Below, piece by piece: positions 20,993 through 31,780 of a DNA stretch of 64,000 nt; position 1 is the stretch's first letter; every line of letters begins with the position of its first letter. Made by a program: the position numbers and the translations under genes. The notes below the pieces were generated by a model. That model worked only from the letters and a program-made list of their open reading frames with translations. It was not told the origin of the DNA and did no database searches. This DNA comes from Serripes groenlandicus (Eukaryota; Mollusca; Bivalvia; Cardiida; Cardiidae): positions 29,751,059-29,815,058 of the forward strand of contig JASEVX010000010.1 of NCBI GenBank assembly GCA_031761405.1, in the 5' to 3' direction.

Positions 20993-21217
20993 TTAACCCA
21001 ACACTATGCCACGTATATACGCTTTTGGATGCATCTGCATTAGACGATCTCCGAAAACATTGTGTCATAAGGATAAATTCTTCATAATGTGTACTATTTT
21101 CTTTTGTCACAATGATTTCAACTTTATTCGATAATTTGAATAGAGATTTTTCTTACGATTGTCTGTATGTCTGTATGGTCGTCTGCTGCAGATTTGTTGT
21201 AAGAAGGAAAGGCCTAA
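20993..21217 (+). mobile_element. TTAA-1 copy, decayed
   Basis: Begins TTAACCCAACACTATGCCAC. Interior has AAACATTGTGTCATAAGG and CGTCTGCTGCAGATTTGTTG. Right end AAGGAAAGGCCTAAAA has lost TTAA. Confidence 0.65.
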
Positions 21218-21976
21218 AACCTTCAATAGATACATTTTCTCACTATGATTTCAATTGTATCCAATGATTATACCTTCATTTAAAGGTCAAATTACGCTAA
21301 ATACATCCGCTGACTTGCTGATCTACAGTACTAAAGTCCCTAAACGAAATTTGTTTGCGTAGAAATTAGTGTATACCATCACCAGAATGTATTGAATGGA
21401 CTGAAACTGGTCGATTTACATGGAAACAAAGAAGGATTTTTTTTAGTGTATTGTAACCTAAAGACAATTTTCATATGGATGTTATCTAATTCGTCTGCTT
21501 CAAATGTGTGGCATGTAGGTGCGGCTTAAACATTGACAAGACAGAGTTCGTCTCGGAATACATGAACTGTGTGGAAACTCTGCTCGTATAGAGAAAACCT
21601 CCTCTTTCACCATGATGTTTTACAAAAGACATATGGTGCATAGGCGTCAAAGTTCGTCTGTAACCACGAAAGCGTTTACAGTGTGGTATTCCAAGATGCC
21701 GCCCCCACCCCACACCGCTGAAGAAAAGAACTCGTAGCTATGTGATGCTTTACTAAAATTCTAAAAACTTCTACAATATAGATAAATAAATCTCTTTTTA
21801 TTAATGACAATATAACAGGGGAAGGCCAAACTACGCTATTTTAAGCATTGCATGTACAATGCACTATTTCTAAAACATAATTAATAACCATTTTTTATCT
21901 TTACCGCTTCCGGTGAAAGGTTGTCTTGTTGGATCATCGTTTTGTCAAATCACAAAGGTTTCGTTTGTTTCTTTGT

Positions 21977-22190
21977 AAGGTGTTTTACGCCGCTTTAGTC
22001 AGTATTACAGGACCATTTTTCGCGTGTCAGTCGTAATGCTAACCCCATCATCCTAAGCCAATTAGTGCAAGACGAATGCCGCCTGTCGCCGCAGTGACTG
22101 TTGTCAAACGTCGAAAAGAATGTTGGCCGATCCGGGGTTCGAATTAACAACCCCTGGATTGACAAGCCGCGTCTCTCCCGACAGAACTAC
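21977..22190 (-). mobile_element. SINE with A-type head and B-type tail
   Basis: On the minus strand the head (GCGGCTTGTCAATCCAGGGG, B box GTTCGAACCCC) matches SINE-A. The middle and tail (GTTAGCATTACGACTGACAC, AAAGCGGCGTAAAACACC) match SINE-B. It looks like a recombinant, or an insertion of one into the other without a visible duplication. Confidence 0.55.
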
Positions 22191-22258
22191 TGTCTAAAAG
22201 ATATATATGAGCACATTCAGTAACATTCTGTAAATAAAAGGTATATATATTAAATATA

Positions 22259-22365
22259 GTTGAAGACATTGTTGTAAAGAAGAAATTGCTAATTATCAGC
22301 TTAGCTGTTTCTTATTTGACCATGCTGTTTTCGAGTGCGTTAAATTCCGTCCGGAAGTGGTACTC
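22259..22365 (+). mobile_element. TTAA-1 central remnant
   Basis: Keeps AAGAAATTGCTAATTATCAG and TTTCTTATTTGACCATGCTG around the family core. Both ends are lost. Confidence 0.45.
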
Positions 22366-22411
22366 TTAATACTTACCGAGGCACGTGGTACCAATGGTAT
22401 CCACAGACAAG

Positions 22412-22628
22412 TTAACCCGTTCCTTTATATACGACAATTATGCAGCAGACGATTTTGAACATATGTCAAAACATTGAAAATCTCTATAATTGAATGGAAA
22501 AGTGGAAAACATTGTGGCAAAAGGAGAAATTATTCGATTTGAACGATTTCTTCTTTTGTCACTATGTTTTCAAAACGCCGTCTGCTGCGAAGGCGTCTGA
22601 AAGTGTCTATATGTGGGACAGGATAAAA
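22412..22628 (+). mobile_element. TTAA-1 copy, right end decayed
   Basis: Left end TTAACCCGTTCCTTTATATA, core GAGAAATTATTCGATTTGAA, right end TGTGGGACAGGATAAAA. TTAA is kept only at the left. Confidence 0.75.
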
Positions 22629-22690
22629 CGTATCTGAGGAGAACAATGGAACTGGAAATACACTGGTCAGACATTACCTACACATGCTCG

Positions 22691-23247
22691 TTAAAGGGAC
22701 TGAACACCATAATGGTCCAAAATCGTTATATTTTATACTTATTCTAATTAATCCACAATACGTCGATATATATGTAACGGAATGTTGTAGAAGGTCGTAC
22801 AAGTCTTGTTTTTCATTATTTCATAGGAAATAAGCAATTAAAAAAACGTACGCTCCGTGTTTTCCCGTTTAAATATACCGTGGAATGTCCTCTTGTTCAT
22901 TTGAATTTGTGGATTCAATTCGGCATTCTCTAACACTATCGACTCATTACATTCATGTATGCGCGAGTGTAAGGAACGACAACTCTGCGAAGGAGATTGT
23001 CAATTCGGTTTTAGTGATAACGTGATAAATATACAGCGATATTTTTAGATTTACTGGGTTACTAACCCAGTAGATTTTACAATGCAAAATAACGAAAAAT
23101 CTCCGCAATATTAATAGTGTGCATATATTCTAGTACATCAGTCAGCAAATCTCAATGCCTTACATGCAAAAACATCAAGGTAATAGCAATTTTTAACAAT
23201 TTTCTTCTTTTTTCGCTTTTTTCTCTTATGGGATTCAGTTCCTTTAA
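22691..23247. mobile_element. 557-bp element with short inverted ends
   Basis: TTAAAGGGACTGAA at the left is matched by TTCAGTTCCTTTAA at the right, a 14-bp inverted repeat with one mismatch. The interior is AT-rich and non-coding, with a central GCGCGAGTGTAAGGAACGAC stretch. Only one copy is in the window, so element status rests on the ends. Confidence 0.5.
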
Positions 23248-23265
23248 AAGCATCTTTTAGATCCA

Positions 23266-23310
23266 GAAGATGCACAGACTGACTGATCTGAATCTACACT
23301 GGTCAGAAAT
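23266..23310 (+). mobile_element. Hairpin-T right arm
   Basis: CTGACTGATCTGAATCTACA CTGGTCAGAAAT is the right arm of the short hairpin element. The MITE-1 copy at 23311 begins immediately after it. Confidence 0.45.
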
Positions 23311-23571
23311 GAGCCGTGCCGCGGGAAAACCAACATTGTGGACTATGCGTAAAGTATCGACCCGGATCAGCTTAAGCATGCCGCACAGGCTTACCCTGAC
23401 AGACACGTTTTCGCCTCCTGTAGATTTTCTGTTTTATAAATCATTACTTAAACATCTATCCCCATAAGACGGAATGTGTCGGCCCAGATTAGCCACCGCG
23501 AACTACGCAGGCTGATCTTGGTCGGTACATTACGCAGAGAACATAATGTTTGTTATCTCGAGGAACGCCTC
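23311..23571 (+). mobile_element. MITE-1 copy, full length
   Basis: 261 bp, left end GAGCCGTGCCGCGGG, right end CTCGAGGAACGCCTC, flanked on both sides by AAAT. Confidence 0.9.
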
Positions 23572-23753
23572 AAATGCCAACGTGTAGCTTTACCCCGTTG
23601 TTTACAGTATCTACGGAGAAGACGGATTTTGATCCTATCGTCACTTCGTTATGGCATCACATTATAGCCAATGATCGGGAATTGAATGGACCTGCACTTC
23701 TAAATAAGTCTTCAGTTACAGGAAAAAGATGAAACAAAATGTTGTTGCCATAT

Positions 23754-24014
23754 AAGCCATCCCGCAAGAAAACTAACATTACGGCATCTGCGTAATGTAT
23801 CAACCCAGATCAGCCTGCGCAGTTTGCGCAGACTGATCCGGGCAGACCCACTCCGTCTCAGGGACATAGAGGTTTAGAGTAATGTCTCCTGAAACAGAAA
23901 ATCCACAGGAGGCGAAAAGTTTTTATCCGGTTAAGCCTGTACGGCATGCTTATGTTAATTCGGGTCGATACTTTACGCAGAGTCCACAGTGTTGGTTTTC
24001 TAACGAGATGGCTC
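23754..24014 (-). mobile_element. MITE-1 copy, full length, reverse orientation
   Basis: 261 bp. The interior reads CGTAATGTATCAACCCAGAT first, so it is inverted relative to the copy 180 bp to its left. Right end CTAACGAGATGGCTC. Confidence 0.88.
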
Positions 24015-24070
24015 AATTATGCTCAATCAGCCTCTAGGAATATACCATATTTCAGCAATAACTGATTCAT

Positions 24071-24293
24071 TTGGGTTTTACGCCGCTTTCAACACTGTTA
24101 CCGTTATATCAAGTCGTTTCCTGTGTAAGGTACTTACCAGTACTTCTGGTCCATGTATCCTGGCACCAGCCAGTCAGTCGTAATGCTAACCCCGCGACCA
24201 TGAGCGTCAAGGAGGGCAGCCATTACTACCATTTCTAAAGTATTTGGTATGACCCGGCCGGGGATCGAGCCCGCGACCTCCCGCACCCGAGGC
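24071..24293 (-). mobile_element. SINE-B copy, head truncated
   Basis: Minus-strand order: CCTCGGGTGCGGGAGGTCGC, B box GGGCTCGATCCCCGGCC, GGGTCATACCAAATACTTTA, then the 3' domain ending GAAAGCGGCGTAAAACCC. The head stops before the A box. Confidence 0.75.
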
Positions 24294-24490
24294 GATATTT
24301 TAGCAATAATTTAGGGGACATATCACCTTTCAGAAAAACAATAATCAAAGTGTTTACGGAAGAAAGATTTATAAAATATACAAAAATGTTTTTTAATTAT
24401 TTATATGGTTAACCTAATTATTTATTTTTTTAAATTGGTAATGTACTAATTCTTTGCTTAGATAGCGTATTTAATATAATGTGTCCAAAT

Positions 24491-24699
24491 CAACTAAAAT
24501 TGGTATTTTTTTTACCAAGGGTAATCACCTAAGTCTTTATAAGCGTTAAATCATTTTTCTTGGTAAACAATGGAAAATTAGGTGCCATTGCTCGTTCTGA
24601 GCAATGGCACCTAAATTTGCATTATTTACAAAGGGGTCAAAATTGCCCCTAAACCAGGGATTTCAAAATAGGTTTTAAGTTACAACTGTTTCACGATAT
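24491..24699 (+). mobile_element. MITE-G copy, both termini damaged
   Basis: The core hairpin is complete: TTAGGTGCCATTGCTCGTTC TGAGCAATGGCACCTAAA. The left end starts inside the element at CAACTAAAATTGG, and the right end jumps from GTTTCAC to GATAT, losing the GCCAAGCCCTC block. Confidence 0.8.
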
Positions 24700-24934
24700 G
24701 TGTCTGTGCTTTAACTGTTTTACATTTGTGCGAAACTTTACATGTTTTTTTTTCTTGACATGAATTATTTTGATATTATTAAAAATGATAAATAGTGTTG
24801 CATATGTGTCTTGGTCAACATTTTTAGGAAATTTTAATTAAAAGTGTCAGCATGGAGGTTAGTTGTAAATTATCCTAAGTGCGTTCAGATGTATTCTGTG
24901 TTGCTCTATTACTTCATTTCAAAATAAGTTGATT

Positions 24935-25105
24935 TTACCAAAGGCCCCGGGTTTGAGTCCCTTGATGAGCGGGTTCTGACTTAGGGACTTGTTCACAAAA
25001 ACGGTGCAGGTACTGGTTAAGTCTCTAGGACGGAGACATCGAGCGTGATTAATATAAGCTGAAAGCTTGTTTCGCAATCGATCCAAAATAAATAGGTTTT
25101 AACTA
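24935..25105 (+). mobile_element. SINE-E copy, 5' truncated
   Basis: B box-like GGGTTTGAGTCCC, then GATGAGCGGGTTCTGACTTA, TCGAGCGTGATTAATATAAG and the tail CTGAAAGCTTGTTTCGCAAT followed by AT-rich sequence. Matches 59296-59485 closely. Confidence 0.65.
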
Positions 25106-25140
25106 AAATAAGCTATATATCTTCGGACAAATATAACATA

Positions 25141-25370
25141 TTAACCCTTTCCCTCATATAGACGCTTTCTGACGCCTCTGCAGCAGACGGCTTTTTGAAA
25201 ACATAATGACAAAAGAAGAAATTGCTCAAAACGAGCAATTTCTCCTTTTGTCACAATGTTTTCCACTTTTAGTCATATGTTATCCATTCAATTATAGAGA
25301 TTTTCCATTTTTTGACAAAATATGTTCAAAGTCGTCTGCTGCAGAATTGTCGTATGAGGGAAAGGGTTAA
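25141..25370 (+). mobile_element. TTAA-1 copy, TTAA at both ends
   Basis: Complete 230-bp copy: TTAACCCTTTCCCTCATATA, core AAATTGCTCAAAACGAGCAATTT, right end TATGAGGGAAAGGGTTAA. Good type copy for the family. Confidence 0.9.
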
Positions 25371-25779
25371 TATAATCATAATTAGGATTAATACTCTGCA
25401 CATTAAATATTCTGATTTACAACAATTAGATTTTTGTTTTAAAGTGACAATTGTACAGCTTTAACACAAATATTATAATAAGTACGAAACACCCCATGGC
25501 TTCCTGGATGTGTATGTCACTTTTAAACATTTTACCACGAAACATTGAGGTGATTAATGGAATGTAAATGGAACAATTGTATAACTTGACATGACAACTC
25601 GTATCAGGGACTTCTTCAAATGGGCAGGCTGTTCTATGAAAACCCCTAGGTTAAGTGTTCAGACGTATAATAACTTTTTTAAAGAAGGCTGAAGTGATTC
25701 AGTCATTTACTAGAATGTATCTACTCTTACCATGAATCTAACTTGAATCTTTTTCGCATGGGCTAACTTAATGATTTTG

Positions 25780-25945
25780 TTTTGTTTGGGATTCTACGCC
25801 GTTTTCAACACTAGTTCAGTTATATCATGGCGACAGCTCACTAGGTAAAGAAACCAGTACTAGGCTAGGAAATGTGCTTTACCCAGGAGCACTCCACCAT
25901 GACCACAGCGCCGCGACTGAGGAGTCATTCAATGGACGATAAGGG
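25780..25945 (-). mobile_element. SINE-C fragment
   Basis: Minus-strand GCCGCGGCGCTGTGGTCATG, GAGTGCTCCTGGGTAAAGCA, CATTTCCTAGCCTAGTACTG and the 3' domain ATATAACTGAACTAGTGTTG AAAACGGCGTAGAAT. The tRNA-like head is missing. Confidence 0.65.
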
Positions 25946-25997
25946 ATGTATGTCGCGCTTCAAAGGTTTTATACAATGTGAGAGACTACACTATAAG

Positions 25998-26250
25998 CGG
26001 CCCAATAAGCTCAGTCGGTAGAGTACTCGATCTGAAAGCGAGAGGTCCCAGGTTCGAGACCCAGCTATGCTGCATGCTTGCCTCTCCCTGATCCAGGTGA
26101 CAACCTTCGCATAATTAGAAACCGCGATGTTGAGATCCTGAACAAAGCTTGGCGGATTCACAGTGTATTGATTGAGGTAGGATCTGCACTCTTCACAAAT
26201 ACGCTTAGATTTGATCTCGCAGAGCATCGCTCGAAACCAGCAAGACCATG
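25998..26250 (+). mobile_element. SINE-D copy
   Basis: tRNA-like head with A box AAGCTCAGTCGGTAGAG (26007-26023) and B box GGTTCGAGACC (26051-26061). The acceptor arms do not pair, so it is not a working tRNA gene. The body after GCTGCATGCTTGCCTCTCCC shares nothing with SINE-A, B or C. The 3' end is uncertain. Confidence 0.6.
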
Positions 26251-26314
26251 AACGACATCATAATAATGTTCCATTTGTTGATAACAAAAGTTAACGTAAA
26301 CGAACAGATGTTTG

Positions 26315-26538
26315 TTTTTATTGGGGTGTTACGCCGTTTTCAACATTAGTTCAGTTATATCACGGCGACAGTTCACATATGCACGATCCCTGGGTTAACA
26401 AACCAGTACTTGGCAAGGAAATGTGCCTTGCCCAAAGGGCACTCCACCATGACCATCGTGCAGCGACTGGGATCGAATCCAGTATGCCCGGTTTTCAAAT
26501 CCCCGACACTAACCACTCGACCACGGCGGATTCCTAGA
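26315..26538 (-). mobile_element. SINE-C copy, full length
   Basis: Minus-strand head GGAATCCGCCGTGGTCGAGT GGTTAGTGTC with B box GGATTCGATCCCAGTC. Then CATGGTGGAGTGCCCTTTGG, GCAAGGCACATTTCCTTGCC and the 3' domain GATATAACTGAACTAATGTT GAAAACGGCGTAACACCCC. The head resembles a tRNA with a long variable arm. Confidence 0.78.
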
Positions 26539-27567
26539 CGAAAAGAAAACACACGGCTTTGTCTGTAAAGGCCCATCTGAATCTGTATATGTCAAATTAC
26601 GCCAAATCACCAGAATGCATCGAAAATATGACATTGAGTTTAAATTCATTGTAAAATGTGTATAGGATGCACTGATCATGGTTGATTGATTTTATAATTT
26701 TCAGTAGTTTGGCCTTGTTTAAAAGTTAAAGTAGAGCATAGGAATAAAAAGCTTCGTTCCAGCCCGATTACATTCAAAATGACGGTAACCATATTTGCTG
26801 GGCGAATTCTTTTTTGCATAACGCATGACAACCACCCCATTTTCTCTTGATTATTTAAAAGCTTAGAGGTAACTCTGTGCTATGATATTGGGTGTTCTGC
26901 ATGATATATGCTTAGATGTGTGACAATTGAGCGTTGCAACTGGTTGATTTACATGGGAAACAAAGTCTTATATCTGAGACATGAAAGAAGGATAGTGAAG
27001 TATTTAGTGAGACAGTGCGAATACACATGCGCTTCTTGATTGTCACTGTTTAAAGACAACAATATTTAAACCGGCTTGACGAAGCTCATTTCTAAAGTGG
27101 TTAACCCAGCTGTGGAATGGAAATGGATGAAATTTAAAGTGCTGTTTGTAACGTGATTTGTGAGACCAATTAAGGGAGGCACAAAAAAGGTGTCAAACAT
27201 AAATAGAAAGATTACCTTGAAACGGGTAAACATCGTTTATCACACACACACTCCGTGATAGTTATCTTTAAGACGAGAGAATTGTTGCGTCCAAATTCAA
27301 ATTATAAACATTTTTGTTTTTTACTCTCATGGAAATTGAGGGATTTGATCATTCCTTGCGCTACTTTCATAAACTGTGTTTGACAATTTAACGAAACATT
27401 AAATGTCTTCAAAAATGCATATTTAAAACAGTTTTCTTTTCTTTTTGTATGGCGCACCTAATGTCTTTTAAGAAGATTTACAGTGTGTGTTCATAAGCCA
27501 CCTGGAGATTAGATTTAATGAAATTTTTACTACTTTGTTTTAAGATGATTTGTGAGGGTCTTGAAAT

Positions 27568-27793
27568 GAGCCATCCCGCGAGAAAACCAACATTGTGGAC
27601 TATGCGTAAAGTATCGACCCGAACCAGCCTAAGCATGCCGCGCAGGCTTACCCGGCCTCCTGTGGAATTTCTCTTTCAGGAATCATTTCTCTATACCTCT
27701 ATACCCCTGGGACGGAATGTGTCGGCTCGGATCAGTATGTGCGGACTGGGCAGGCTGATCTGGATTGATGTTGGTTTTCTCGCGGGACGGCTC
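27568..27793 (+). mobile_element. MITE-1 copy with internal deletions
   Basis: 226 bp. Ends GAGCCATCCCGCGAG and CTCGCGGGACGGCTC are well kept. AAAT flanks both sides. Losses are at CAGACACTTTTCG and near the right internal palindrome. Confidence 0.9.
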
Positions 27794-27859
27794 AAATGAA
27801 CAATGGTGTTCATAACCATGAAAGCCTGCCTACCTTAAAAGTACCCTTTATAGAATGCC

Positions 27860-28227
27860 CTGTTAAAGTATACAATTTATTTAAAATTCTTCCAAACGTG
27901 ATCCAATCCAAATAACGTTAACAAACCATACACACTCAAAACATATTGCAAATACTGTTATAGTTTGTGTAGAGTGGTTGTTCGAATATGGGCAAATCAA
28001 CGTGTATAAATATCCCCAATGGAATGTGCTAACAAAGTCTGCACAAACGATCGCCTTTGGACAATGCATCCCTAATCAAACTCACCCTTCGACGACTCGC
28101 CTCAAATCAACATCGTCCTTTGACAACTCGCACGAAGTTAAACTCATTCGCCCTTTTCACAATTCGCCCATAATCAAACTCGCCGTTTGAGCGAACAGTG
28201 CAGAGGCAGATGGAACTTCAAAAACGC
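27860..28227. other. Unassigned DNA, loose CTCGCC repeats
   Basis: From 28072 to 28190 the words AATCAAACTCACCCTTCGAC and ACTCGCC recur irregularly about every 33-36 bp. Otherwise nothing recognised. Confidence 0.35.
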
Positions 28228-28258
28228 GCATGTTGATCTGAATCTACACTGGGTCGTA
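28228..28258 (+). mobile_element. Hairpin-T right arm at satellite edge
   Basis: GTTGATCTGAATCTACACTG GGTCGTAAAT matches the right arm of the short hairpin element and leads directly into the 50-bp satellite. Confidence 0.45.
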
Positions 28259-29270
28259 AATGACCTATGGTTGGTACCGTGTATTACAGAACAGCTTAAG
28301 TCCGCGTAAAAGACCAATGGTTCGTACCGTGTATTACAGAACAGCTTAGGTCCGCGTAATAGACCAATGGTTGGTACCGTGTATTACAGAACAGCTTAGG
28401 TCCGCGTAAAAGACCAATGGTTGGTACCGTGTATTACAGAACAGCTTAGGTCCGCGTAATAGACCAATGGTTGGTACCGTGTATTACAGAACAGCTTAGG
28501 TCCGCGTAAAAGACCAATGGATGGTACCGTGTATTACAGAACAGCTTAGATCCGCGTAAAAGACCTATGGTTCGTACCGTGTATTACAGAACAACTTAGG
28601 TCCGCGTAAAAGACCTATGGTTGGTACCGTGTATTACAGAACAGCTTAGGTCCGCGTAAAAGACCTATGGTTCGTACCGTGTATTACAAAACAGCTTAGG
28701 TCCGCGTAAAAGACCTATGGTTGGTACCGTGTATTACAGAACAGCTTAGGTCCGCGTAAAAGACCTATGGTTCGTACCGTGTATTACAGAACAGCTTAAG
28801 TCCGCGTAAAAGACCAATGGTTGGTACCGTGTATTACAGAACAGCTTAGGTCCGCGTAATAGACCAATGGTTGGTACAATGTATTACAGAACAGCTTAAG
28901 TCCGCGTAATAGACCAATGGTTCGTACCGTGTATTACAGAACAGCTTAGGTCCGCGTAAAAGACCTATGGTTCGTACCGTGTATTACAGAACAGCTCAAG
29001 TCCGCGTAAAAGACCAATGGTTGGTACCGTGTATTACAGAACAGCTTAGGTCCGCGTAATAGACCAATGGTTGGTACCGTGTATTACAGAACAGCTTAGG
29101 TCCGCGTAATAGACCAATGGTTGGTACCGTGTATTACCAGAACAGCTTAAGTCCGCGTAAAAGACCAATGGTTGGTACCGTGTATTACAGAACAGCTTAG
29201 ATCCACGTAAAAGACCAATGGTTGGTACCGTGCATTACATCACATCTTAGATCCAGGTAAAAGACTAACC
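28259..29270 (+). repeat. 50-bp satellite, 20 units
   Basis: Unit GACCAATGGTTGGTACCGTG TATTACAGAACAGCTTAGGT CCGCGTAAAA repeats with an exact 50-bp step from 28271; a single inserted base near 29138 shifts the last units. Variation sits at a few sites: CCAATGG/CCTATGG, TTGGTACC/TTCGTACC, TTAGG/TTAAG and GTAAAA/GTAATA. There are no unique spacers, so it is not a CRISPR array. Confidence 0.97.
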
Positions 29271-30060
29271 TTAAATTCCCAGTCATCCTCTGCTGCAGGA
29301 GCTGCGTCCAAACGCAATCTGATGAAAATCAAAACCTTCTTTCGCCCCACTATAAGAGATTGTGTACTTCGGTCAGATTGTGTTCAATAGACACTGCAAC
29401 TGCAACACGTTGCGCTAACACACAGTCCGTTTAAACTGACTTCATTTTACCTGAACGCAATTAGGTCTCACGATTTTGGTATTTTCGGGGATCCGGTGAA
29501 CTTCAGCCTTTCTGCTTAACGTGACGACCATCATATATCGGCAGCTTTTACGAAACAAATAACCAAAACAGGCTGAACGTTCGAGGCACACGCATTAGGT
29601 GTGATATATATAGGGCGAACGGCCGCCAATTGCATTATATGGAAGCAACAAATAAATGATGTAAGATTGGCGTACGATATATCTCATATCGACGCGGTTA
29701 TCAATTAAAATGAAGTTTAATTATTATTAATGAGTGTGTGTAACCTTTGCTATATCTGTATTGATAGATTGGTCTTCATACTTCATCAAATCGTCAAACT
29801 CACAAGATGAAATTTGATCCATTAAGCTACGCCACAGGAAAATAAACGCACTTCGGAACTGTACGATCAGCGAAGATCTAGATCAATCTCAACAATGTTT
29901 AATTTGTAATTAGGAATATAAATAACATTTTATAAAAAAAATATAATCTAGATCAGTCTACGCCTCCGTGCAGTTCGATCAGGGCATCCCTATTTCAATA
30001 TTTAGTTGCCTATTTATCATGAAACCATACGGAGAGAACGGTTGGTCACAAAAAAGACTG
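29271..30060. other. Unassigned DNA
   Basis: No gene or known repeat recognised. The composition is mixed to AT-rich, and CTCTGCTGCAGGAGCTGCGT near 29287 is a faint TTAA-1 echo. Confidence 0.3.
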
Positions 30061-30292
30061 TTAACCCTTTCCCAGATACGACAATTCTGCAGCAGACGAC
30101 TTTGAACATATTTTGTCAAAAAAAAAGAAAAATCTCTAGAATTGAATGGATAACAAATGACTAAAAGTGGCAAACATTGTGACAAAATGATAAATTGCTC
30201 GTTTTGAGCAATTTCTTCTTTTGTCACTATGTTTTCAATAAGTCGTCTGCTGCAGAGGCATCAGAAAGCGTCTATATGAGGGAAAGAGTTAA
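30061..30292 (-). mobile_element. TTAA-1 copy, TTAA at both ends
   Basis: Complete copy in the orientation starting TTAACCCTTTCCCAGATACG and ending ATGAGGGAAAGAGTTAA. Core AAATTGCTCGTTTTGAGCAATTT. Its interior order (GAATGGATAACAAATGACTA before the core) is the reverse of the copy at 25141. Confidence 0.9.
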
Positions 30293-30369
30293 AGTATTCA
30301 ATCTATGAGTTTAATTTGAGTCTTTCAGAGGTCGGTTTTCATTGGTGGCTTAGTCTATAATGGATCTTG

Positions 30370-30570
30370 TTAACCCTTTCCCACATGCAGACGCATTTAG
30401 GCGCAATAGCAGCAGACCACTTTTGTAAACATTGTGGCCAAAGGTGAAATTGCTCATCATCCTTTGGCCACAATGTTTTCAACTTTATTTTACAATTAAG
30501 CTATCTTTTATGGAGATTGTTTCAGGTTTGCGACACTATGTTTTCAATGTCGTCTGCTGCAGAGGGTTAA
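30370..30570 (+). mobile_element. TTAA-1 copy with truncated right arm, TTAA at both ends
   Basis: Left end TTAACCCTTTCCCACATGCA. The right end has collapsed to GCAGAGGGTTAA, about 25 bp short, yet TTAA is kept. The core is shortened to AAATTGCTCATCATCC. Confidence 0.82.
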
Positions 30571-30760
30571 CCATGTCCCGCATACAAGGAATCCGCAGTG
30601 TACGAATTTTAACATCTTGGCATAACGGAGGGAACTTTCTAGAGGAATAAATGGATATCTAACGCAAATATTGAGCATTATTCCTTTTTCCATAATTATT
30701 TAAAATGTAGCTTGTTGCAGATGTGTCTAAATAAGTCTGCTAGCGGGAAAAGGTTATTGC
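30571..30760 (+). mobile_element. TTAA-1-like remnant, very worn
   Basis: CATGTCCCGCATACAAGGAA, then TATTGAGCATTATTCCTTTT and GCTTGTTGCAGATGTGTCTA, end GCGGGAAAAGGTTA. The block order is that of TTAA-1 but few words are exact. Confidence 0.4.
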
Positions 30761-30841
30761 ATATTAGCAGCGTCAGGAGGGAATTGACTTGACGCACATG
30801 CGGACAGTGGGGTCTAAGACATACGTACAGTTTGTTTGTAT

Positions 30842-30945
30842 GGTGTTTTGGGCCATTTTAAAACAATATCAGTTATGTCAAGGCGTTCCCTGAGTAAGTT
30901 ACCAGTACTACTGGATCATTTTTCCTGAAACCAGCGTGTTAATCG
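30842..30945 (-). mobile_element. SINE-B 3' fragment
   Basis: Minus-strand ACGCTGGTTTCAGGAAAAAT, CCAGTAGTACTGGTAACTTA and a tail with AAAATGGCCCAAAACACC. Head absent. Confidence 0.6.
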
Positions 30946-30971
30946 AAGGGGTGTAAATACATGACGTATAG

Positions 30972-31422
30972 ATTGGTTGATTGTTTGATTGTTTGATGTT
31001 TTACGCCGCATTAACACTTTGAGCGCCGAATTGTTTAAAGTAGACACTTCCATGTTCAAAATCGGGCGTCTCCATTTCTCATGTAATAGAAGTTGGAAAT
31101 ATTTTGATAACCAAAAGGCAAACAATGCTGATTTCAGGTGAGACAGCTCGTTACGAGCTGACTCACCTGAATCAGTATTGTTTGCAAAAAGATCAACTTT
31201 GCCTTTGGCGCTGAAAGAGTTAAACTATTTTTCTGTAATATCACGTCGTGTCCTGGATAAGTTACCAGCCGTAATGCTAACCCCCTGCAACCCTGAGCGC
31301 CAAGGAGGGCAGCCATTACTACCATTTTTAAAGTCTTTGTTATGACCCGGCCGGCGATCGAACCCGCAACCTCCTGCACCCGAGGCGGACGCTCTACCAC
31401 TACACCACTGAGGCGGTCCGTC
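30972..31422 (-). mobile_element. SINE-B copy split by a TTAA-2 element
   Basis: The SINE parts are 31224-31422 (head and middle: CGCCTCAGTGGTGTAGTGGT AGAGCGTCC, B box GGTTCGATCGCC) and 30972-31010 (tail GCGGCGTAAAACATC with CAAT repeats). ACGTATAG flanks the outer ends (30964-30971 and 31423-31430), an 8-bp target duplication. The inserted TTAA-2 copy lies at 31011-31223. Confidence 0.8.
31011..31223 (+). mobile_element. TTAA-2 copy, TTAA at both ends, inside SINE-B
   Basis: Left end TTAACACTTTGAGCGCCGAA, right end TTTGGCGCTGAAAGAGTTAA. Core hairpin CAGGTGAGACAGCTCGTTAC GAGCTGACTCACCTG. The TTAA duplication and the SINE continuing on both sides show insertion after the SINE. Confidence 0.88.
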
Positions 31423-31506
31423 ACGTATAGGTACAAATACCTCTTCAAAAGCAATAAGTGAGTGTACATCAGTTACTTAGTCATATCTGTATACTTCGGC
31501 AATAAC

Positions 31507-31708
31507 CAGAGGTCCATATAACGAGGAGTTTATAGCTCTTTTCCCCACAATATCTCTCTTATCAGCCTACCAAACTATATGTTGTGGGTACTTAAAAGAA
31601 TCGTCTTAATGAGACAATTCGTGTAAGTACCCACAACATAGGGTAAGCGGATAAAATAAGGATTTTTTTTTTTTAGAACAGGCAAAACGCTCCTCATCTA
31701 GAGCTCTG
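31507..31708 (+). mobile_element. MITE-C copy, full length
   Basis: Ends CAGAGGTCCATATAACGAGG and CCTCATCTAGAGCTCTG. Core GTACTTAAAAGAATCGTCTT / GTAAGTACCCACAACATAGG forms a long hairpin. AATAAC stands directly outside both ends, a possible 6-bp duplication. Confidence 0.75.
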
Positions 31709-31780
31709 AATAACACGTACTCTTTGTTCTAAGCAATAAATAAATAATTGTAATTGCATGACATAGAAGACAGTAGTCGT

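Noticed and set aside
25998..26070. Functional tRNA gene
   Set aside because: A and B boxes are present but the acceptor arms do not pair and SINE-like body follows.
28259..29270. CRISPR-like regular repeats
   Set aside because: Units are contiguous 50-bp tandem copies without unique spacers, in eukaryotic DNA.
31134..31469. 111-codon minus-strand frame
   Set aside because: Composed of SINE-B and TTAA-2 sequence.
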